Of a stretch of 11,200 nucleotides of DNA, positions 7,122-11,200 are shown piece after piece (within the stretch, counting starts at the first letter, position 1; the number at the start of each line of letters is the position of its first letter). Under the pieces are notes generated by a model. That model saw nothing but the letters and a program-made list of their open reading frames with translations. It was not told the origin of the DNA and searched no databases. The stretch is from an uncultured Actinomycetes bacterium (GTDB taxonomy: Bacteria > Actinomycetota > Actinomycetes > Nanopelagicales > Nanopelagicaceae): the NCBI GenBank assembly GCA_903867285.1, contig CAIPQX010000134.1, forward strand, positions 1-11,200. Reading direction: 5' to 3'. The position numbers and the translations under genes are program-made.

Positions 7122-7850
7122 CTATGGGGCTACTCGTCCAGACTTTTCGAATGCCCCGTGTGTAAGCGGCATAAGTGTTGCGAAATATTGCTCCATTTTC
7201 TCGGCAACCATCTCAATTTCCCGTTGTGGATAGCTGGGGAAATGCGATCCTTCGCGCGAGGTGCGAAGTGACAAGAAATTCATGAGCGCCCGTGCATTCA
7301 TGGTTACATACATTGATGAATAGAGGCCGACAGGCAGCACTGCGCGCGCAACTTCGCGTGCCACGCCAGCATCGAGCATCTTCTTATAATTTTCATATGC
7401 AACAGTGCAGCTCTCTTTAATTGCGCTGACCGTTATTTCGTATTGCTCTTCGGTTCCATCGATAAATGAGTATGAACCAGCTTTGCCTATCTGAACCAAC
7501 TTGCGCTCTTTACTAGGAACGTAGAAATTTGGACGCAATTCACGATAGCGACCTGATTCTTCGTTATAGGAGGCGATGCGGTGGCGCATAAATTCGCGGA
7601 ATACAAAGATGGGGGCGGAGATAAAGAAGGTCATCGAGGTATGCTCAAAAGGAGAGCCATGGCGTTCGCGAGCGAGATAGTTGATCAACCCCTCGGAGCG
7701 CGATGCATCTGAATCCACATCATCTAATGAGTTCTCCCCGGCGGTTGATACTCGAGCTGCCCAGACGACATCGGAGTCGCTGGCGCTAGCCTTAACCAAC
7801 TCAACGGTTACATCGCTGCGGAAATTAATTTCAAAATGCTCTTCGCCCAT
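7122..7850 (-). CDS. thyX: FAD-dependent thymidylate synthase
   Basis: The 242-residue flavin-dependent thymidylate synthase methylates dUMP to dTMP using methylenetetrahydrofolate and reduced FAD, an alternative to ThyA. The ThyX signature RHRxxSxNxxSxR is complete at R89, H90, R91, S94, N96, S99 and R101. The substrate-binding MNARALMNFLSLRTS segment is at 184-198, and HGSPFEH (64-70) also fits. The ATG at 7850 has an AAGG ribosome site with a 7-nt spacer. The gene begins a new minus-strand run, with the divergent azlC 56 nt away, so a promoter should lie in that gap. It probably leads a thyX-dapA-rnj transcript. ThyX beside dapA/dapB is common in actinobacteria. Whether the genome also has thyA cannot be told here. 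Confidence 0.97.
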   Translation of the reverse strand: MGEEHFEINFRSDVTVELVKASASDSDVVWAARVSTAGENSLDDVDSDASRSEGLINYLARERHGSPFEHTSMTFFISAPIFVFREFMRHRIASYNEESGRYRELRPNFYVPSKERKLVQIGKAGSYSFIDGTEEQYEITVSAIKESCTVAYENYKKMLDAGVAREVARAVLPVGLYSSMYVTMNARALMNFLSLRTSREGSHFPSYPQREIEMVAEKMEQYFATLMPLTHGAFEKSGRVAP

Positions 7851-7906
7851 GTAGCGACCTTATCTATTGGTACCCGCGAGGCTAGGGATTAGGGCAGAAT
7901 ATCGGC
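7851..7906. promoter_or_regulatory. Divergent intergenic region between thyX and azlC
   Basis: This 56-nt gap must hold promoters for both directions. On the minus strand, TAGATAAGG precedes thyX, with AAGG as ribosome site. On the plus strand a TAGGGAT-TAGGGCA direct repeat (7883-7896) is followed by CAGAAT (7895-7900), 6 nt before the azlC GTG. That spacing would suit a leaderless transcript, but there is no matching -35 and CAGAAT is only a partial -10 match. Promoter function follows from gene layout more than from motifs. Confidence 0.4.
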
Positions 7907-8545
7907 GTGTCAGTGCAGCGCGATTCCCTCAGTGTTGGCCTCGCGGTCGGGGCGGCTGGCGTCGCCTTCGGTGCGGTGGCGGTCGCCGATCACTTCACCG
8001 TGGCCCAGGCCTGCTTCCTCTCCCTCGTGCTCTTCTCCGGCGCCTCGCAATTTTCACTTGTTGCGGTAATGAGCGCAGGTGGAAGCCCGCTCAGCGCTAT
8101 CGTCACCGGAACATTTCTGGGCGGACGAAATGGTTTGTACGGCGTGCGCATGGCCCAAATTCTCAAACTCAAAGGTTTAAAACGCGCGGTGGCTGCGCAC
8201 GTCACCATCGATGAATCCACTGGTGTAGCGATTGCACAAGAGAGTCTCGAGGATCAGCGCACCGCATTCTGGTACACCGGCTTTGGCGTCTTCTTCTTTT
8301 GGAACTTATTTACCTTGATCGGAGCGCTCGGCGCTAAAGCGATTGGAGATACTTCGGCTTGGGGCCTTGATGTAGCCTCCCCCGCAATTTTCTGTGCTGT
8401 GCTCTTCCCACGATTAAAAGAGAGAAAACTCTTCATAGCTGGAGTTCTTTCATTTATCTGGGCGCTGTCAATAACTCAATTTGTTCCGGCCGGTGTTCCC
8501 ATTATTTCAACGGTGGTTATTGCTGCGATTATTGGGTGGAAGTAA
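7907..8545 (+). CDS. azlC: AzlC family branched-chain amino acid exporter, large subunit
   Basis: This 212-residue polytopic membrane protein belongs to the AzlC family. AzlC is the large partner of a two-component exporter for branched-chain amino acids and toxic analogues such as 4-azaleucine. Family landmarks are FSGASQF (43-49), GGRNGLYGVR (72-81), HVTIDESTGVA (98-108) and GLDVASPAIFCAVLFPRL (153-170). Hydrophobic helices lie at about 8-28, 36-56, 122-144, 157-168 and 175-212. It starts with GTG. An in-frame stop at 7883-7885 and no earlier start codon limit extension, and another GTG lies two codons in. Only a distant AGGG precedes the start. It is divergent from thyX and directly abuts azlD, together forming a plus-strand island in an otherwise minus-strand cluster. 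The exact substrate is not determined by sequence. Confidence 0.88.
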   Translation: MSVQRDSLSVGLAVGAAGVAFGAVAVADHFTVAQACFLSLVLFSGASQFSLVAVMSAGGSPLSAIVTGTFLGGRNGLYGVRMAQILKLKGLKRAVAAHVTIDESTGVAIAQESLEDQRTAFWYTGFGVFFFWNLFTLIGALGAKAIGDTSAWGLDVASPAIFCAVLFPRLKERKLFIAGVLSFIWALSITQFVPAGVPIISTVVIAAIIGWK

Positions 8546-8857
8546 ATGAACTCACAGTGGGTAGCCGTAATCGTTACCAGTGTGCTTTGTTATGCGATCA
8601 AATATATCGGCCACGCTATTCCAGAGATATGGCTGGCGCACCCTCGAGTGCAGCGCATTACCAACCTCATACCTATTGTTCTCTTGAGCGCACTTGTCGC
8701 GATGCAGGCCTTTACAACGAAGACCAAATTTATGGTTGACCATCGCTTGGCAGGTATAACTGTTGCGGTGGTTGCCTTAGCAGCAAAATTGCCATTCCCC
8801 GTCGTTGTTATTGGGGCAATGGCAACTTCTGCGATTGTGTATCGCTTAAAGATTTAA
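8546..8857 (+). CDS. azlD: AzlD family branched-chain amino acid exporter, small subunit
   Basis: This 103-residue membrane protein is of AzlD type, the small partner of AzlC. Hydrophobic segments are at about 4-24, 41-58, 66-82 and 84-99. The loop HPRVQRITNLIPIVLLSALVA (32-52) corresponds to the conserved family region before the second helix. The ATG follows the azlC TAA with no intervening base, so translation is almost certainly coupled and subunit stoichiometry may be set that way. The last four bases overlap the last four of the convergent thioltransferase gene (shared TTAA). The small size and hydrophobicity make the call depend partly on the azlC partnership, but motif and context agree. 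Confidence 0.85.
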   Translation: MNSQWVAVIVTSVLCYAIKYIGHAIPEIWLAHPRVQRITNLIPIVLLSALVAMQAFTTKTKFMVDHRLAGITVAVVALAAKLPFPVVVIGAMATSAIVYRLKI

Positions 8858-9108
8858 AGGATTGCTAAAGCGACAAGCTTTGCTTCGAGGTCAATATCGG
8901 AAGGCTCGGTCATATGAGTCCCATCCGGAAAAACAATCACTGGAATAGAGCGAAATCCGCCATTGATTTCAATGACTTTATCGGACGCTGCTTCATCTAG
9001 TTCGATGTCGATGTAGTGATATGCCACATTCTTGGAATCCAAAAATTTCTTCGAGCGGCGGCAATCCCCGCACCAAAGCGCGCTATACATAGTTATCTGG
9101 GCTGACAA
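8854..9108 (-). CDS. Mycoredoxin/glutaredoxin-like thioltransferase
   Basis: The 84-residue thioredoxin-fold protein has the redox motif WCGDC (12-16) and a cis-proline loop RSIPVIVFPDGT (53-64). It probably reduces mixed disulfides. In actinobacteria such proteins are often mycoredoxins working with mycothiol, though Mrx1 usually carries CGYC or similar and CGDC marks a related subgroup. Its partner thiol is inferred only. The start is TTG at 9108-9106, supported by a strong AAAGGAG ribosome site (9122-9116) with a 7-nt spacer; the next in-frame ATG would be too far. It follows dapB by 28 nt in the same direction and ends against azlD. The ribosome site lies in a perfect inverted repeat, which may couple its translation to dapB. 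Confidence 0.8.
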   Translation of the reverse strand: MSAQITMYSALWCGDCRRSKKFLDSKNVAYHYIDIELDEAASDKVIEINGGFRSIPVIVFPDGTHMTEPSDIDLEAKLVALAIL

Positions 9109-9115
9109 GTTATTA

Positions 9116-9133
9116 CTCCTTTGTTGTAAGGAG
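9116..9133 (-). promoter_or_regulatory. Inverted repeat sequestering the thioltransferase ribosome site
   Basis: CTCCTT, a 6-nt loop, then AAGGAG forms a perfect 6-bp stem in the mRNA. The right arm is the Shine-Dalgarno core for the TTG start at 9108. The left arm, CTCCTT, equals an anti-Shine-Dalgarno sequence and begins 3 nt after the dapB stop codon. A ribosome ending dapB would cover the left arm and release the ribosome site. No U-run follows, so it is not an intrinsic terminator. Function is inferred. Confidence 0.55.
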
Positions 9134-9136
9134 ATT

Positions 9137-9886
9137 CTATTTCAAATCGAGGAAGTGCTCGAGTCCAAATGTGAGTCCAGGGGTAGCGACAACCTTACGA
9201 ACTCCCAGCAATACTCCTGGCATAAACCCGGTGCGATCGATGGAGTCATGACGTATGGTCAATGTCTCGCCGAGATCTCCCAAAATCACCTCTTGGTGCG
9301 CAACCAGACCCCGCAAGCGCACTGAATGAACTGGAACATCGCCTACCTGCGCTCCGCGAGCGCCTTGCAACGCAGATGAAGTTGCATCTGGCATTGCCGC
9401 CTTATCAACAGATTTTCGCGCCTCGGTGATGAGTTCTGCCGTCCGCGTAGCGGTACCTGAAGGGGCATCGGCCTTATTCGGGTGGTGCAACTCAATAATC
9501 TCAACGGATTCGAAGTATTTGGAAGCTTGTGCCGCAAACTGCATCATCAGCACGGCGCCTAAACCAAAGTTAGGCGCTATGAGAACCCCTACCTTTGGGT
9601 TATCAGCGAGCCAGCCTTTGATGGTTGCCAGTTTCTTGGCATCAAAGCCGGTAGTGCCGACAACAACGTTAACTCCGTGTCCGATGGCGAATTCCAGATT
9701 ACCCATTACTGAATCAGGGTGAGTGAAATCAACAACGACCTGCGCACCGCTGGAAACGAGTTGGTTAATATCGTCCCCGAGGTCCAGAGCCGCTACCAAT
9801 TCCAGATCAGATGATTCGTTAATCGCGCCAACTGTGGTCGCACCCATGCGCCCTTTAGCGCCAAGTACCGCAACTTTGATGGTCAT
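9137..9886 (-). CDS. dapB: 4-hydroxy-tetrahydrodipicolinate reductase
   Basis: This 249-residue cytoplasmic enzyme reduces hydroxy-tetrahydrodipicolinate with NAD(P)H, the step after DapA in diaminopimelate/lysine synthesis. The nucleotide-binding GAKGRMG (9-15), VVDFTHPD (51-58) and GTTGF (77-81) are present. The catalytic block ELHHPNKADAPSGTA (132-146) contains the acid/base His134, Lys138 and the SGT substrate loop. The ATG overlaps the M16 peptidase stop by 4 nt (ATGA). It has a very good ribosome site: AAGG at 9897-9894, and GGTGATC (9895-9889) matches the 16S 3'-end complement. That combination suggests higher expression than neighbours relying on coupling alone. Length and motifs are complete. 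Confidence 0.96.
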   Translation of the reverse strand: MTIKVAVLGAKGRMGATTVGAINESSDLELVAALDLGDDINQLVSSGAQVVVDFTHPDSVMGNLEFAIGHGVNVVVGTTGFDAKKLATIKGWLADNPKVGVLIAPNFGLGAVLMMQFAAQASKYFESVEIIELHHPNKADAPSGTATRTAELITEARKSVDKAAMPDATSSALQGARGAQVGDVPVHSVRLRGLVAHQEVILGDLGETLTIRHDSIDRTGFMPGVLLGVRKVVATPGLTFGLEHFLDLK

Positions 9887-11154
9887 GCGATCACCTTCTC
9901 AAATTTTGTCGCCGATTTAAATGGTCCTACCAGGGCAAGCGTAGAAGGTCGAGGCAGGATTGTGCTGGCAATTGCCTTGATGTCATCGGGAGTTACCGCC
10001 GCAATTTTATTGAGGATCTCGTCAAAGCCCATGACTTCACCGTAAACGAGCTCGCTCTTGCCGATGCGCATCATGCGGGAACCGGTATCTTCCTGGCTCA
10101 AAACGAGGGAACCGGAGACCGCACCCTTAGCGCGGGTGATCTCTTCATCGGTGAGCCCGTTCGAGGCGATATCGAATGAGATATCACGAATAATCTTGAT
10201 GACCTCGATGGTCTTATCTGGCTGGCAACCGGCATAGAAGGACATAGATCCCGCTCCGGAAAATTGTTGGACATAGGAGTAGACCGAATACGCCAAGCCG
10301 CGCTTCTCGCGAATCTCCTGGAAGAGTCGGGATGACATCCCGCCGCCCATGGCCGAAGCCAGAATGCTCAAAGCGAATCGACGATCATCGCTTCTTTCAA
10401 CGCCTTCGACTCCAAGAAGCAAGTGAGATTGTTCGGTCTTGCGATCGATGATGCCGACCTTACCAACTCCACGAGGTTTGACCTTTGGCGCATAACGCAC
10501 ATTCGCCGTCTTGGAAGGTACATCAAGGAATCCATCTCGCGCGAGAGCCTGCTCTACGAGTTTTACTACCTTCTTGTGGCTGATATTTCCCGCAACCGCG
10601 ATCACAATATCTTCGGGGCGATAGCGCTTCTTGTAATAGTTATAAATTGCGTTCCGCGACATTCCGTTGATGGAATCGGCGGTGCCGAGAATCGATCTTC
10701 CCAATGGGGTGTCGCCGAAGTAAGTTTCGAGATAGAGATCGTGGATCAAATCTGAAGGGTCATCATCGCGCATAAACATCTCTTCAAGGACGACCGTGCG
10801 CTCTGCATCTACATCTGCAGCGGTGACCAATGATGAGGTAATTAAGTCTGCGATAACATCCACGGCGAGGGGCAAATCGGTATCAATGACGCGAGCGTAG
10901 AAACAGGTGTATTCCTTGCCAGTGAAGGCATTCATCTCGCCGCCGACTGCTTCAATCGAGGAAGAGATCGCCATGGCATCACGCCGGGAGGTGCCTTTAA
11001 ATAATAAGTGCTCTAGAAAGTGTGAAGCTCCCGCGACAGGTAAAGTCTCGTCGCGGGAGCCCACATTAACCCAAACACCAAATGCCGCTGATCGAACGGT
11101 TGAAACCTCTTCGGTAACAATCCGCAGACCGCTAGGCAGTATGGTGCGAGCCAT
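9883..11154 (-). CDS. M16 family zinc metallopeptidase (processing-peptidase-like)
   Basis: The 423-residue protein is a one-unit M16 (pitrilysin/insulinase-type) peptidase of the bacterial YmxG/PepR kind. The inverted zinc motif HxxEH is at H45, E48 and H49 (ASHFLEHLLFKGT). The downstream Glu pair in ERTVVLEEM (E118, E125) supplies the third zinc ligand, probably E125. The C-terminal half carries the substrate-binding REKRGLAYSVYS (282-293). Members of this size usually work as dimers enclosing short peptides; the physiological substrate is unknown. The ATG lies 7 nt after a probable pnp end with no clear ribosome site, and the stop overlaps the dapB start. The order pnp, M16 peptidase, dapB is a familiar actinobacterial arrangement. 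The zinc site is intact, so activity is expected. Confidence 0.93.
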   Translation of the reverse strand: MARTILPSGLRIVTEEVSTVRSAAFGVWVNVGSRDETLPVAGASHFLEHLLFKGTSRRDAMAISSSIEAVGGEMNAFTGKEYTCFYARVIDTDLPLAVDVIADLITSSLVTAADVDAERTVVLEEMFMRDDDPSDLIHDLYLETYFGDTPLGRSILGTADSINGMSRNAIYNYYKKRYRPEDIVIAVAGNISHKKVVKLVEQALARDGFLDVPSKTANVRYAPKVKPRGVGKVGIIDRKTEQSHLLLGVEGVERSDDRRFALSILASAMGGGMSSRLFQEIREKRGLAYSVYSYVQQFSGAGSMSFYAGCQPDKTIEVIKIIRDISFDIASNGLTDEEITRAKGAVSGSLVLSQEDTGSRMMRIGKSELVYGEVMGFDEILNKIAAVTPDDIKAIASTILPRPSTLALVGPFKSATKFEKVIA

Positions 11155-11161
11155 TAATTAG

Positions 11162-11200
11162 TTATTCAGCTGGTGAATCAGTTGGAGTTGTTCCATCAGC
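11162..11200 (-). CDS. pnp: C-terminal tail of upstream gene, probably polyribonucleotide nucleotidyltransferase
   Basis: The last 39 bases contain a minus-strand reading frame ending ADGTTPTDSPAE and TAA, 7 nt before the M16 peptidase start. A polar Asp/Thr/Pro tail suits the end of a PNPase, and pnp is the expected neighbour upstream of this peptidase in actinobacteria. The assignment rests on synteny, because no catalytic part is visible. A second minus frame is also open to a stop at the peptidase boundary, so the frame choice is uncertain. Confidence 0.4.
   Translation of the reverse strand, partial: ADGTTPTDSPAE

Noticed and set aside
8867..8881. AAAGC-GACAA-GCTTT stem as a terminator for azlCD
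   Set aside because: Only 5 bp, no U-run, and it lies within the coding region of the convergent thioltransferase gene.
1..11200. Searches by eye for a CRISPR array, tRNA, rRNA, IS ends, toxin-antitoxin pair or phage genes
   Set aside because: No regularly spaced repeats, cloverleaf signatures, transposase motifs or defence-type domains were seen. The window is accounted for by housekeeping genes with short gaps.

Overview
This window is a dense stretch of housekeeping genes that looks actinobacterial. The gene order supports this: pnp tail, M16 peptidase, dapB, thyX, dapA, rnj, ftsK, a RodZ-like HTH membrane protein, pgsA, cinA, clgR is, from memory, a conserved actinobacterial order that usually leads on to recA. 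Family content agrees: flavin-dependent ThyX, RNase J, a ClgR-type regulator and a mycoredoxin-like thioltransferase. Base composition by eye is near half GC, and gaps are tiny with many stop/start overlaps. That fits a streamlined, moderate-GC actinobacterium, for example a small-genome freshwater lineage; this placement is inference. No stretch over 300 bases lacks a gene.

Layout. Twelve genes lie on the minus strand and are transcribed from right to left. First come the last codons of a probable pnp, then the M16 peptidase, dapB and a small CGDC thioltransferase. Next is a two-gene plus-strand island, azlC-azlD (branched-chain amino acid exporter). The minus-strand series then resumes with thyX, dapA, rnj, ftsK, the RodZ-like gene, pgsA, cinA (C-terminal domain only) and clgR, which runs off the left edge.

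How the genes relate. DapA and DapB catalyse the first two committed steps of diaminopimelate/lysine synthesis, which feeds the cell wall. FtsK (chromosome segregation at the septum), the RodZ-like protein (wall/shape) and PgsA (phosphatidylglycerol phosphate synthesis) are envelope and division functions. PNPase and RNase J are RNA processing and decay enzymes. ThyX makes dTMP. CinA and ClgR are linked to NAD salvage and stress/proteolysis control. Most gene pairs are joined by 1-4 nt overlaps (ATGA, GTGA, TAATG), implying translational coupling.

The most interesting observations are small. Two gene junctions (dapB to the thioltransferase, thyX to dapA) carry perfect 6-bp inverted repeats that would bury the next gene's Shine-Dalgarno sequence, and in one case its start codon. 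The azlCD pair sits in opposite orientation inside the conserved dapB-thyX interval, and its last codon overlaps that of the convergent neighbour. I see no clearly novel multi-gene system, CRISPR array, mobile element or RNA gene.
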